Shown here in pieces: positions 36,071 through 46,735 of a stretch of DNA of 64,000 bases (the stretch's first letter is position 1; each line of letters begins with the position of its first letter). The position numbers and the translations under genes were made by a program. The DNA is from Isoperla grammatica (lineage: Eukaryota > Arthropoda > Insecta > Plecoptera > Perlodidae), in assembly GCA_945910005.1 (NCBI GenBank), contig OX246744.1:211501-275500 (forward strand), read 5' to 3'. Under the pieces are notes generated by a model. That model saw only the letters and a list, made by a program, of their open reading frames with translations. It was not told the DNA's origin and ran no database searches.

Positions 36071-37802
36071 AAGCTGAAAGGTTCAGTGGTACATTTATGA
36101 TTGAAAATAAGAGGCGTACAAAGAGTATTAGGCCTATATACAAGGCTAGGTACCTCAGTTTTGTTACAAAACCAATACGTTTCCAATATGCCCAGCAATT
36201 CACTGAAAATGACCAGGTTATTGGAATTTGTCTTTAGAATTTTCTGCAAATGTGATTTCATTTCACCATAATTTCATAAATTCTGGACTATAATAATTAT
36301 GCACAACCATTACAAATTGTGTAACAAGTAACAACACACATATTATGTTCATACTTTATAAACTGTTTGCATTATATCAGAGACAATATAGAAGGAAGGC
36401 TCTAGGCACAGTGCAACGAGCACTTATGACAATTGATCATTGTACTGCATTTTCAATAATTTACCCTGTCAAGCAGATAGTTATGTTAGCCAGCTGTGGC
36501 TGCCTTACGGTGCAATTCTGTACCACCAAGTCCAACAATAAATAGACCATTCAACGAGCCAATTTAGTTTCATACGATGCCATGACAGTGCAACAATGTG
36601 CTTTGAATGCAAACACAGAAGTTCAATCCTTTAAACCCTTACAGTTAACTAAACCAACCCTTAAATTGAACTAATCGTACCATGCAGGAAGGATGGTGGC
36701 AACTGGTTCGAGACTCGGCTTGGCTCAAGCGTAATTGACTCCAGGGTAAAACGGATCAATCCATCAATTACCTGTCCTTGGCCCCCCCCAATGGTTTCTC
36801 CCGAAAGCTCACCTAGTCCGTCGACGCACATAGGCGTGTAGGATACTTAGGGCGTGTAGCCGGCAGGGATGGAGCTTATTGACACTTGGAGGGGATCTAT
36901 CCCAGCTGTAGCACGTGCTTTTACCACACTCACTCCATCCCTCTACCACCAACTACCAGATTCAACCATTGGGTTCGCCTCTGCAAAGAAAGGGCCCCCA
37001 GCGCCAGGCGGAACCACTACCAGCGAAAAAAGTGCTGATAGCGGCGGGAGATTGGAACTTGGTTTCCCATACCACCTACCTAAATCAGAAGAGCTAGACC
37101 TAAATCGCTCTATATCTGGATCGAGACACGACAAGGCTCAAGCGTAAATGTGATGCCCGGGTAAAACGGGACGTTCACTTTACCTGTCCTTGGCCACCCC
37201 TAAAGGAACACGCTCTCTAAGGCCGGATGTCCATAAGCTTATGGACATGGGTGGCCTATACGTCAGGAGCAATAGCGCGTGCTTCTCCATCGGCGGCCAA
37301 TGTGCTTTTACCACACTATAGCTCCACCAGTCAGTGCTATCCAATCTGATACGTGGCGACCAAAGCTTGGTTCCTAAAGGTTCGCCTCAGCAAGAAACCA
37401 GAGTCATAGCGGATACCACTATCAGCCAAGTAATTGCTGACCGTGGTATAGGGTGATGGACCTTGGTTACCCAACCCACCCATAACACACCTTCCTAAAT
37501 CAGACCTAAGGCCTAAAGTCCGTAAATCCCCTGATGGGGGTTCGTTTGCTGAACGTCCGCCATGAGACCGACGGACCTTGAATCAAAGCTACCTAACTTT
37601 CATACTCCCATCACAGGTATGGCCAAATATGAAAGTCATTTGTGATAATAGTAAAAAAAAGAGTAAAAAGTAAAAGCAAGTAAAAGTTATAATATCAAAA
37701 TCAAAGTAAGCAATATCAAACAAAATTTGGCCTGTTAAATTGCCTTATCCACCTCTCCATAGATACAGTCCAGTAATGCTTTATATAACCACACGTTAGG
37801 CT
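36071..37802 (-). repeat. Tandem 1.73-kb unit 2, right arm
   Basis: Reverse complement of 6707-8425. It carries a small change shared with the neighbouring right-arm unit (CAAAGAAAGGGCCCC where the left arm has CAATACAGGGCCCC). Two tandem units agreeing with each other against the other arm suggests within-arm gene conversion. Confidence 0.8.
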
Positions 37803-39562
37803 AAAATGTTCAGTGGTACATTTATGATTGAACATAATAGGCCTACACAGAGTATTATACAAGGGTACCTCAGTTTTGTTACAAAACCAATAAGTTTCCA
37901 ATATGCCCAACAATTCACAGAAAATTACCTGTTATTGAAGTTCATCTTCAAAAGTTTGCCTCTGCAAATCTGATTTCATTTCACCGTTAATTTCCTTAAT
38001 AATATAAGACTATAATTATCATGCACACAAAATTACAAATTGTGTAAAAACAACAACAATGGCAAAACAACAACAACAACAACAACAACACACTCATATT
38101 ATGTTCATACTTCATATAACTGTTGGCATTATATCAGAGACAATATAGAAGGCTCTAGGCTAAGTGCAATGAGCACTTATGACAATTGATCATTGTACTG
38201 CATTTCCATTAATTTACCCTGTCAAGCAGATAGTTATGTTAGCCAGCTGTGGCTGCCTTACGGTGCAATTCTGTACCACCAAGTCCTACAGTAAATAGAC
38301 CATTCAACGAGCCAATTTAGTTTCATACGATGCCATGACAGTGCAACAATGTGCTTTGAATGCAAACACCCAAGTACAATCCTTTAAACCCTTACAATTA
38401 ACTAAACCAACCCTTAAAATGAACTACTCGTACCATGCAGGAAGGGTGTTCGGCAACTGGTTTGAGAACTCGGCTTGGCTCAAGCGTAATTGACTCCAGG
38501 GTAAAACGGATCAATCCATCAATTACCTGTCCTTGGCCCCCCCCAATGGTTTCTCCCGAAAGCTCACCTAGTCCGTCGACGCACATAGGCGTGTAGGATA
38601 CTTAGGGCGTGTAGCCGGCAGGGATGGAGCTTATTGACACTTGGAGGGGATCTATCCCAGCTGTTGCACGTGCTTTTACCACACTCACTCCATCCCTCTA
38701 CCACCAACTACCAGATTCAACCATTGGGTTCGCCTCTGCAAAGAAAGGGCCCCCAGCGCCAGGCGGAACCACTACCAGCGAAAAAAGTGCTGATAGCGGC
38801 GGGAGATTGGAACTTGGTTTCCCATACCACCTACCTAAATCAGAAGAGCTAGACCTAAATCGCTCTATATCTGGATCGAGACACGACAAGGCTCAAGCGT
38901 AAATGTGATGCCCGGGTAAAACGGGACGTTCACTTTACCTGTCCTTGGCCACCCCTACCACCCCTAAAGGAACACGCTCTCTAAGGCCGGATGTCCATAA
39001 GCTTATGGACATGGGTGGCCTATACGTCAGGAGCAATAGCGCGTGCTTCTCCATCGGCGGCCAATGTGCTTTTACCACACTATAGCTCCACCAGTCAGTG
39101 CTATCCAATCTGATACGTGGCGACCAAAGCTTGGTTCCTAAAGGTTCGCCTCAGCAAGAAACCAGAGTCATAGCGGATACCACTATCAGCCAAGTAATTG
39201 CTGACCGTGGTATAGGGTGATGGACCTTGGTTACCCAACCCACCCATGACACACCTACCTAAATCAGACCTAGGGCCTCAAGTCCGTAAATCCCCTGATG
39301 GGGGTTCGTTTGCTGAACGTCCGCCATGAGACCGACGGACCTTGAATCAAAGCTACCTAACTTTCATACTCTCATCACAGGTATGGCCAAATATGAAAGT
39401 CTTTTGTGATAATAGTAAAAAAAGAGTAAAAAGTAAAAGCAAGTAAAAGTTATAATATCAAAATCAAAGTAAGCAATATCAAACAAAATTTGGCCCGTTA
39501 AATATCCTTATCCACCTCTCTATACATGCAGTATTGCTTTAATTTAACCACACGTTAGGCCT
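37803..39562 (-). repeat. Tandem 1.73-kb unit 1, right arm
   Basis: Reverse complement of 4979-6706. It has a small local duplication (CCACCCCTACCACCCC near 38950) and a longer CAA run in the neighbouring 38.0-38.1 kb stretch. Like its neighbour it carries the AAAGAAAGGGCCCC variant. Confidence 0.8.
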
Positions 39563-39604
39563 ACCCAGGAATGACTCATAAAAATTACACTCCGAATACA
39601 TTAC

Positions 39605-39742
39605 CATGGACGTCACATAATCCATCAATATGGCTCGAGCTTCGATGTAGGTTAGGCTTGTTTCTTTTAAATGAGCATCTTGCCCACTCACCATACAATC
39701 CAGCATCCAGCAGTGTCCTAATGGTCTTCTTTGTAGAACTAT
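39605..39742 (-). other. Exon-like island, right-arm copy
   Basis: Minus-strand counterpart of 4789-4926, also 138 nt, with acceptor TTTTTTACAG and donor CATG/GTAATG preserved. It begins ATAGTTCTACAAAG where the left arm has CTGGTTCTACAAAG. The phase-0 frame stays open. In another phase the frame continues from upstream intron-like sequence, giving a minus-strand open frame of 111 codons (39585-39920), which is probably incidental. Function unknown. Confidence 0.3.
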
Positions 39743-39904
39743 CTGTAAAAAAATAAAATAAAAAAATGTTGAAATTACAAAAACACTTTAGAAAATGTAC
39801 AGTGTAATGTAAATTGTAATATAAATGTACAGCACTAGGTAAGTGCTGGTACGTAGGCCCTACTAGTACATACTGATTCAACTTTGCATTTGTGGGATAT
39901 CTTA

Positions 39905-40202
39905 TGCTGGGTTTACACACCGGAATAAGGTTTAAGGTTTAACATTTAATATTTTGTTCTAAGGAAAGTATTTTCCAAACTGATTTACTAGGATCGCTAC
40001 CATTGGCCGGATTTATAAAAGCTCGTCTCTCATTGGCTGGGCTAAGAATTTTTGGGATAAGAGCTAACAAGTTGGAATAGTTTCAACTTTCGTCCTAGCC
40101 CTTAAATCTTAGGAAGTTATGTGAACGCCATGATGCTACTAGCTTGATTCAACTTTGTTAAACCTGAGACCTTAAACCTTATTACGGTGTGTAAACCGGG
40201 CT
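39905..40202. mobile_element. Harbinger-like MITE, right arm only
   Basis: 298 bp flanked by TTA on both sides (39902-39904 and 40203-40205). Tips TGCTGGGTTTACACACCG and CGGTGTGTAAACCGGGCT are inverted, followed by AAGGTTTAAGG/CCTTAAACCTT. The left arm has the unoccupied site (ATATCTTATAGCTTG as inverse near 4665). TTA duplication plus GGGTTTACAC-type tips fit PIF/Harbinger. Confidence 0.75.
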
Positions 40203-40243
40203 TTACAGCTTGAAATTTTTTCGAAGAAAAAGTTTTTCAGAAT

Positions 40244-40570
40244 TAGGGATGGGACGTTTAAACGTGCGAGTTACCTTAAACGTTCATGTACTTTTTACGT
40301 CTCGTTAAAATGTGTGTACAGAAGTGTTTGTATATAAGATAAGAAACAAATATTTTACAACGGAGCGTACCTACTGCAGTACTACTCTACTATTATAGTT
40401 TTTTCTAGCTACTAGTTGTAATTTTACCCAATGTTTGGAACTTTTCAGTAATTTACTGCAAAGGTCATTTTATTCATCTCGTGGCAGGGGATAGAGCGAA
40501 TAAAACGTTTAAACGCGAGTTTTAAAAACGGTTAGACGTTTAGGCTATTAAACGTGTTTGCCCATCCCTA
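40244..40570. mobile_element. hAT MITE, right arm only
   Basis: 327 bp, tips TAGGGATGGG and CCCATCCCTA, with exact 8-bp duplication TTCAGAAT at 40236-40243 and 40571-40578. The left arm keeps the target once (CGCATTCTGAAAAACG near 4628-4643). Subterminal ACGTTTAAACG words are inverted at the two ends. Confidence 0.85.
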
Positions 40571-42333
40571 TTCAGAATGCGATGTTGCAGATCAAACTGA
40601 AAATTTCTCCCCCCCCCCCCCCCCCCAAAAGAAAAAATTGTCAACACGGAATATTATCTTTTGTCTGCAGATCGCATTGCTGCATCATAATTTATTATAG
40701 CCCCCACTTTTATTTTATTGAACATTTTTTAATGGGCTATTTAAAATGTATTTAGTTTAAAATATTACAAGATAAGTTATGAATGTAATTTAAAAAAATT
40801 AAAATGTAATAATAATTTACATTAAAGGCCTTAATTAATTATTTAATATAGCCTTATAAAAATAAATGAATAAATTTGATTCAGATTATTGCAATTTTTA
40901 ATTTAATTAATTTGATTAATATATAGGCCTAATATTAATAAATAATTAATTCAGTAGTTTAATTTGAAATTGTATGATGTAGTTTAATTAGGCTATATAT
41001 GTAATTAAAAATTAATATTTGATTTTGTGTCGTCATTTAGGCTATTTATACCGGTATTCATTTATACTGCTTAACCCTTACCCTTCGTCCATACATAAAT
41101 TAATTTAATGTAATTTACATTTTTTTTTAATAATAATAAATAATTATAATCCAAACAAATTAATTCAGTTTTGAAATTTATTAATTAATTAAATAAATTA
41201 ACATTCTTCAAATGTAAATGCAGCATGGACCTGTGCACGCCGCTCACACTGTGTGCGACCGGCCAGTGTACAACATCGCACACGAAATGCATGTGTACGG
41301 GGCACATCGACCTAATTCATGTGAAAAATCTATTCGGTAGGCAGGCACAAACGTGTACACGCCTTTCACAGAGAGGTGGAACACACTTACTGAAATACAT
41401 GCTAGTGAGGGTGTGTTCCAACTTGATTTTTGCCTGCTAGCCACTAACCTCCTACACACTAAACACTTACAGCTTTGGGCACGCCACCTAGTATGCTAGC
41501 ACCACCTTCCACAAAAATCATAAAATAAACCAAAATTATAAATGAAAAGTAAGTGACTTGGTGGGGGTTTAATTAAAGCGTGTCGTGTGATGACAAACAT
41601 TGCGACTTGTGAGTGTCGAAACACGAAGTGCGTTGTTCCTCTAGGTTGACTGTGGGATCGAGGTTCCCTACCTGTGATCTGAAACTCCTTCCCTTGCGCC
41701 GATCAGCAGCCTGTTGCTCGTTCACACTTGCACCAATCAGCAACCTGTCGGTTCGCACTCAGCCATGTTGGCTTCCATCTTGCAATTCGCCGTCTCCACA
41801 AAAAATCTAAAAAGAAGAGAAGTAAACGATGATTAATTTATAGTTATTCTCACACAAATTACCATAGGCCTACTTACTTAAATGGAAGACACTTTTCTGT
41901 AATGGATGCTACATGATTTAGAAAAGCTATTTTTAAGAGTTCATAGTGATTTCAGTAAAAAATATTATCAATCTACTTAATGGTGCCCTCTGTAAGACTT
42001 GTAAACTGCCAATATGCATGCAGTCTATATTAATTGATTAATATCTAATATTGTACATAGGCCTATGAAGTCACAGAGGCAATTTTAACAAACTTAAATG
42101 GATGTATTGGAACTTCCATTGTCAATGAGTAACACAACAAACATGCACACACAAACAAGTAACAATACATGCACGCATAGGCTTACAATATTTCAATATT
42201 TTGCCACCTTCTTCTAAATAAGTTCCATTTAAGAAAATACTAAGGTTAACGAGTTGGTTTTCCAGAATGGTTCCATTTAATTAATTTTCTGTTATACATA
42301 GGCCTACTTATCTATCTTATCTTATCTTATCTT

Positions 42334-45235
42334 ATAAGAAATCTTTTAAATATATACATGATAATCATTAGTATCTATAGACCTCCCAATACCCTAAGAA
42401 AACATGTAGATTTGTTCTTTAGTCGCTTAGATAGTTTACTTGAAATGGCTACCAAAAACAATAAGTTAATTACTATATGTGGAGACTTCAATATCGACAT
42501 GTTGGGTAATTGCAAGGATAAATTACATCTGGAAACTCTCTTCAAAAGTTACGGAATACTGTTGTCTATAAGCGAACCAACGCGCCTAAGCAGGTTTAAT
42601 TTAAATTATGAAGCGTGCCTAGATAATATTGGAACCAACTTGCCACCAGCCTCTTTTAGTACTAAGGTTTTTGAATCTGGCCTTTCAGACCATCTTGCAC
42701 AGAGTATTACATTTAAATACAACTTGAGCAGTGAATTAGCAATGTGTCCTTCCACTACTAAACGAACCTTTTCTAAAAAGAATCTTAATCTCTTTGAATC
42801 GTATCTTCAACAAGAAAGCTGGACGGATTGCAAAAATGCAGATTCAACAGCACAGAAGTTTAATCTTTTTCTCTGTACATTCCAACGCCATTTCAACATG
42901 GCTTTCCCAGTAACTACAAAAAAATGTGTGGCAACTAAAAAGTCTTGGATTACTAAGGGTCTTAGAATTGCCAGTAAAAATAAGAGGCTACTGATCGAAT
43001 TGTCAAAGAAGTCAGATAGTGTGATACTTCACAACTATGTAAAATCTTATATCCAGATATTTAAAAAACTAGTGATAGCAGCAAAGAAAGGTGACTTACA
43101 ATCTCAATTAAGTAGCTCAGACAATATTGCGAAAACATCATGGGATGTAATTAACAGGGAACTAGGGAGGAATATAAATGCTCGTCAGTCTATTAAGATT
43201 GAACTTGATGTTGATGGCAGAACCACAAACAATCCGGAGGACGTAGCAAATATTTTTAATAAGTTCTTCCTCACTGCGGCATCCTCGAACATTCCAGATA
43301 AATACGCAAGTGATGCAGAAGCTATTAAACTGCTGAACAATACAGGCCCGCCTGTAAATAATTCAATCTTTCTCTACCCAGTCACGAACTCCGAAATTCA
43401 CACTCTTCTTATTCAATTAAACAACAAAAATTCTTCAGGGTTGGACGACATTCCAAACTTCATAATCAAGAAATATGCTGCTTACCTTTCTGAACCCCTT
43501 GTAGACTTAATCAATGCCTCACTGGAATCTGGTATTTTCCCGGATGACCTAAAAATCTCTAAAGTGATTCCCCTGTTCAAAAAAGGAAAAAAAACTTCCC
43601 CAGATAACTATAGGCCTATCTCACTTCTCTCAGTGTTTTCTAAAATTTTGGAACGTGTCATGCACAATCGGTTGATTAGTTATCTGGATAAGTATAAATT
43701 ACTGTCATCAAGTCAACATGGGTTTCGTAAAAACAAATCGACAATGACTGCAATAACTAATTTCACAGATTATATATACAGGACACTGAACTCGAAGGAA
43801 CATGCAGTTGGTATTTTTTGTGACCTAAGCAAAGCATTTGACAGTGTAAATCACAACATTTTACTACAAAAATTAGATTTCTATGGCATTAGAGGCAAGG
43901 CTAATGACTGGTTCAAATCCTATCTAAGTAGCAGAAAACAAAAAACTTGTATAAAACAAGTCGATAGTAATAATAGTGAAACCAAATACTTTTCTGAGTG
44001 GGGGGATGTAAAGATAGGGGTCCCTCAAGGTTCTATTCTAGGACCTATTCTTTTCATTATTTATATTAATGATATGCCGGGCAACATTGCTGTAGACTTA
44101 ATAACTCTCTTTGCAGATGATTCAAATGTAGTGTTAAAAGATACTGACTTGGGCACCTTGCTAAGAAGGGCACACATTGTTATGGAAGAAATTAATAATT
44201 GGTTTTCAGCAAATTTTCTATCTCTGAACCCAACCAAAACTAAGGTTGTATACTTTAAAAACAAGCATTCACCCCCTCAGGATATAGCTATAAATGTGCA
44301 AAACATATTGCTTGAGCAAAATTCGCACGTGCCTTTTCTAGGTATTCAACTGGATGAAAATCTTGACTGGTCCAACCATATCACTGCCTTATGTAATAAA
44401 TTATCGAGCTGTTGCTATGCAATCAAAATCATGTCAAAAATTGCCAACATAAAGACTTTAAAACTACAATACTATGGAATGTTTCACTCAAAAATGAGCT
44501 ACGGCATACTTTTCTGGGGTAACTCTTTACTCTGGGAAACTGTTTTCAAATTACAGAAAAGAGCAATTAGAAATATACTACATCTTAATCAGAGAGAATC
44601 ATGCAAAACTCACTTCAAAAACTTAAAAATAATGACTATGCCCTGCTTATACATCTTTCAATTATTGGTATTCATAAAGAGTAATATGCATAACTTGGAA
44701 ACAAATATGGACGTACATGACCATGATACTAGACAAAAAAGCTTGCTGAGAATACACAGACAAACATCATCGCAGTGCCAAAAAAATCCCGTGTATCAGG
44801 GTACCTTACTTTGCAATGCTCTACCTGTCGAGATAAAAGACTCCACTAGCATACATATATTTAAATATAGGTTAAAAAATATGCTAACTGATGAATGCTT
44901 TTACTCCGTCCAAGAATTCAAAGAAAGGTTCATATGCTCTAAATAATGTATTGTACCATAAATTAAATGTAATTATGTATTGTACATGTAATGACTTGTT
45001 GTGGTTGTAGTTATGTGGGCTATACATTAATAAGCCTACATAATTGCATTTGCAATGGGTCTTTGCATTATTATTGTATTATTATCACATCATGTATCAC
45101 CATTAACCTATTCTATTTTAGTTATAACCTGCACTCACCCCTTCAAATCTTCGCACATCTCCTTAGAGATTAAGACTGACTGTATTACATTCTTGTCTGA
45201 TGAAGAAATAAATCTTATCTTATCTTATCTTAATC
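42334..45235 (+). mobile_element. 5'-truncated jockey-group LINE with (TTATC)n tail
   Basis: A non-LTR retrotransposon inserted in copy A after TTAATTAATTTTC, a junction that is intact in copy B near 48390. The 5' end is lost inside the endonuclease domain. The 3' end reads GATGAAGAAATAAATC followed by TTATC repeats (45207-45231). The sequence just upstream of the truncation (42308-42335) is also a TATCT/TTATC repeat, so tail-like pentamers bracket the element. One large frame plus about 290 bp of 3' UTR is present. Confidence 0.85.
42358..44946 (+). CDS. LINE endonuclease/reverse transcriptase, N-terminally truncated
   Basis: 862 codons, uninterrupted. It encodes the C-terminal half of an apurinic-type endonuclease (YRPPN at 7-11, GDFNID at 42-47, SGLSDH with the catalytic His at 107-112). 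A reverse transcriptase follows (NYRPISLL, QHGFRKNKST, FCDLSKAFD with the first catalytic Asp at 489, GVPQGSILGP, and FADD at 585-588). The domain order and the C-terminal extension (about 590-862) fit the jockey/CR1 group. The N-terminal endonuclease residues and ORF1 are missing, so it is not autonomous. The frame stays open upstream of the first ATG, which is therefore not a natural start. The open frame suggests a fairly recent insertion. Confidence 0.93.
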   Translation: MIIISIYRPPNTLRKHVDLFFSRLDSLLEMATKNNKLITICGDFNIDMLGNCKDKLHLETLFKSYGILLSISEPTRLSRFNLNYEACLDNIGTNLPPASFSTKVFESGLSDHLAQSITFKYNLSSELAMCPSTTKRTFSKKNLNLFESYLQQESWTDCKNADSTAQKFNLFLCTFQRHFNMAFPVTTKKCVATKKSWITKGLRIASKNKRLLIELSKKSDSVILHNYVKSYIQIFKKLVIAAKKGDLQSQLSSSDNIAKTSWDVINRELGRNINARQSIKIELDVDGRTTNNPEDVANIFNKFFLTAASSNIPDKYASDAEAIKLLNNTGPPVNNSIFLYPVTNSEIHTLLIQLNNKNSSGLDDIPNFIIKKYAAYLSEPLVDLINASLESGIFPDDLKISKVIPLFKKGKKTSPDNYRPISLLSVFSKILERVMHNRLISYLDKYKLLSSSQHGFRKNKSTMTAITNFTDYIYRTLNSKEHAVGIFCDLSKAFDSVNHNILLQKLDFYGIRGKANDWFKSYLSSRKQKTCIKQVDSNNSETKYFSEWGDVKIGVPQGSILGPILFIIYINDMPGNIAVDLITLFADDSNVVLKDTDLGTLLRRAHIVMEEINNWFSANFLSLNPTKTKVVYFKNKHSPPQDIAINVQNILLEQNSHVPFLGIQLDENLDWSNHITALCNKLSSCCYAIKIMSKIANIKTLKLQYYGMFHSKMSYGILFWGNSLLWETVFKLQKRAIRNILHLNQRESCKTHFKNLKIMTMPCLYIFQLLVFIKSNMHNLETNMDVHDHDTRQKSLLRIHRQTSSQCQKNPVYQGTLLCNALPVEIKDSTSIHIFKYRLKNMLTDECFYSVQEFKERFICSK

Positions 45236-45645
45236 CTCCACCTGCTTCATTAAAAAGTGGATTTATAAAAAATCTGTCAAAAAGTTGACTAGGCCTATCC
45301 CAAAATGAAAATTCTGTCGCCAAATTCAATTCAAATGAATGAATTCAATTCCACCACATTGGCACCAGAACAGTTTGTTGGTTTCAAGTCATTCACAACA
45401 CAAGTAAGTCAGAAAAAGATCTAGTTAAATAACACATTTTAGTTTCAACTAAAAAAATACAACAAAAATCATGTAAAATTCAAACTCAAAATCAAGCTTC
45501 TAAGTCCCCTAGCATCTCTCCCCCTCCGTCAAACTTCGATGCCTTAATGTCATAAGAGCACAATCTTTTCTCTGATGTTACGAACTCCAATCCAAAAGAA
45601 TTTAGGCCTACAAATACCTAAAACAAATTAATTGGTCTGTCAAAC

Positions 45646-45651
45646 CCATAA

Positions 45652-45689
<38 letters not shown>

Positions 45690-45715
45690 TAATAATAATA
45701 ATAATAATAATAATA
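45646..45715. repeat. (AAT)n microsatellite
   Basis: About 20 AAT triplets with one GAT interruption, followed by more AAT-rich DNA and TAGGCCTA words to 45790. Confidence 0.95.
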
Positions 45716-45820
45716 GCCTAGTAATAATAGGCCTAGTAGGCCTAATAATAATAAAAACAATAATAATAATAACAACAACAATAACATAGGAGGCCTAGAA
45801 ATAAGGATGGCAAGACCTAC

Positions 45821-45955
45821 CGTTGATCAGCTCAGACGATGCAGTTTGATGAAACGCCGGAGGTTCGAGTAATACTCGGTGCGAATGCCCAGTCTCGCCT
45901 TCGTGACCGATGTCGGTTGGCCTTGGACACAATCTCGGACGTGCAGAGCGATTTT
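45821..45955 (-). other. Exon-like GC-rich island
   Basis: On the minus strand TTTTTTCCACACAG precedes a 135-nt segment followed by GTAGGT, both good splice-site matches. GC content is far above its surroundings. Phase 0 gives KIALHVRDCVQGQP...TKARLGIRTEYYSN and stops six bases before the donor; a second phase is open throughout (NRSARPRLCPRPTD...). It is absent from copy B of the local duplication. I do not recognise either peptide. It may be a host exon, a terminal coding exon if phase 0 is right, or part of an unrecognised insert. Confidence 0.3.
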
Positions 45956-46135
45956 CTGTGTGGAAAAAATGAAGCAATTATTATAAGCTACTATAAAACA
46001 ACCTAAATTATGAAACAACCTTTCTTTTCCCACAACGCATTATGCACTTGTTTCATTTCAACATCCAAATTTAACTTACATTTAAGTGAAATCGATTGTT
46101 ATGATTATTGATTATGTTATGATTTATGGCCATTA

Positions 46136-46735
46136 GGTACCGGCAAAGATTACTGAGTGAGGGAAGATGTTTCATCGCCGTGTTAAAATATCTGCGCGAG
46201 TTTTGTCAAAAATTTCTAAGTCTCACCACTAGTTCGAATTCTCACCGCAAGGAGCGCTAGCTCAGCACGTTTGAACTTCGTTGCCGTCTGGCGAGATTNN
46301 NNNNNNNNNNNNNNNNNNNNNNNNNNNNNNNNNNNNNNNNNNNNNNNNNNNNNNNNNNNNNNNNNNNNNNNNNNNNNNNNNNNNNNNNNNNNNNNNNNNN
46401 NNNNNNNNNNNNNNNNNNNNNNNNNNNNNNNNNNNNNNNNNNNNNNNNNNNNNNNNNNNNNNNNNNNNNNNNNNNNNNNNNNNNNNNNNNNNNNNNNNGC
46501 CGTCTGGCGAGATTTATTTGAACTCGGTTCTGCACTTCCTTCCCCCGGCGGTGAGAAGGCGCTGAGTCGAACGACCGAGGTTCCCGCTCAGTTTTAAACT
46601 TTTGGAAGAGCGAGCTCTTGTGGTGAGAATTCGAACTACTTGTCGGACTTAGAAAATTTTGCTCAGACACGCGCAGACGATTTCCCATAAGAGTGAATTA
46701 TCTTCCCTCACTCAGTTATCTTTGGTACCGGTAGG
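46136..46735. mobile_element. Inverted-repeat element interrupted by the assembly gap
   Basis: Left GGTACCGGCAAAGAT and TACTGAGTGAGGGAAGAT pair with right ATCTTCCCTCACTCAG and ATCTTTGGTACCGG. TAGTTCGAATTCTCACC pairs with GGTGAGAATTCGAACTA further in. Arms are about 130 bp. Copy B has the site without the insert (CCATTAGGTATTGATG near 48569). The 200-N gap is in the loop. GCCGTCTGGCGAGATT occurs on both edges of the gap, so the gap may hide an expanded or collapsed repeat. Confidence 0.6.
46299..46498. other. Assembly gap (200 N)
   Basis: Exactly 200 N, likely a placeholder length. The same 16 bases (GCCGTCTGGCGAGATT) precede (46283-46298) and follow (46499-46514) the gap, which is typical of an unresolved tandem repeat. 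Frames reported across it are meaningless. Confidence 0.99.

Larger units (their letters stand above)
3087..41409. repeat. Giant imperfect inverted repeat, about 38 kb
   Basis: Sequence from 3087 rightward is found as reverse complement from 41409 leftward, and pairing continues to about 21.53 kb. Anchors seen: 3087-3270 with 41220-41409; 4979-8425 with 36071-39562; 8470-8530 with 35970-36040; 10235 with 34272; 11467 with 32901; 13978 with 29699; 14623 with 26631; 17640 with 24300; 20700 with 22140; 21393-21406 with 21638-21651. Aligned blocks are near-identical with small indels. Many transposon insertions are private to one arm. No target-site duplication is evident just outside the ends. 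It could be a real inverted duplication, a very large fold-back structure, or two alleles joined head-to-head in assembly. Confidence 0.9.
21620..41409 (-). repeat. Right arm of the giant inverted repeat
   Basis: Reverse-complement counterpart of the left arm. Private insertions here: the element at 22386, the MITE at 23131, a hAT at 24417, a solo LTR at 24943, the fuller version of the long-TIR element (26929-29699) with nested elements, a hAT at 31745, an unassigned indel of about 130 bp near 33460-33590, a Harbinger-like MITE at 39905 and a hAT MITE at 40244. Several have a clean unoccupied site in the left arm. Intervening stretches such as 29700-31744, 32444-32779 and 34273-36070 mirror the left arm and show no gene. 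Confidence 0.85.

Noticed and set aside
46257..46688. Open frames of about 94-143 codons around 46.3-46.6 kb
   Set aside because: Most of their length is the run of N in the assembly gap.
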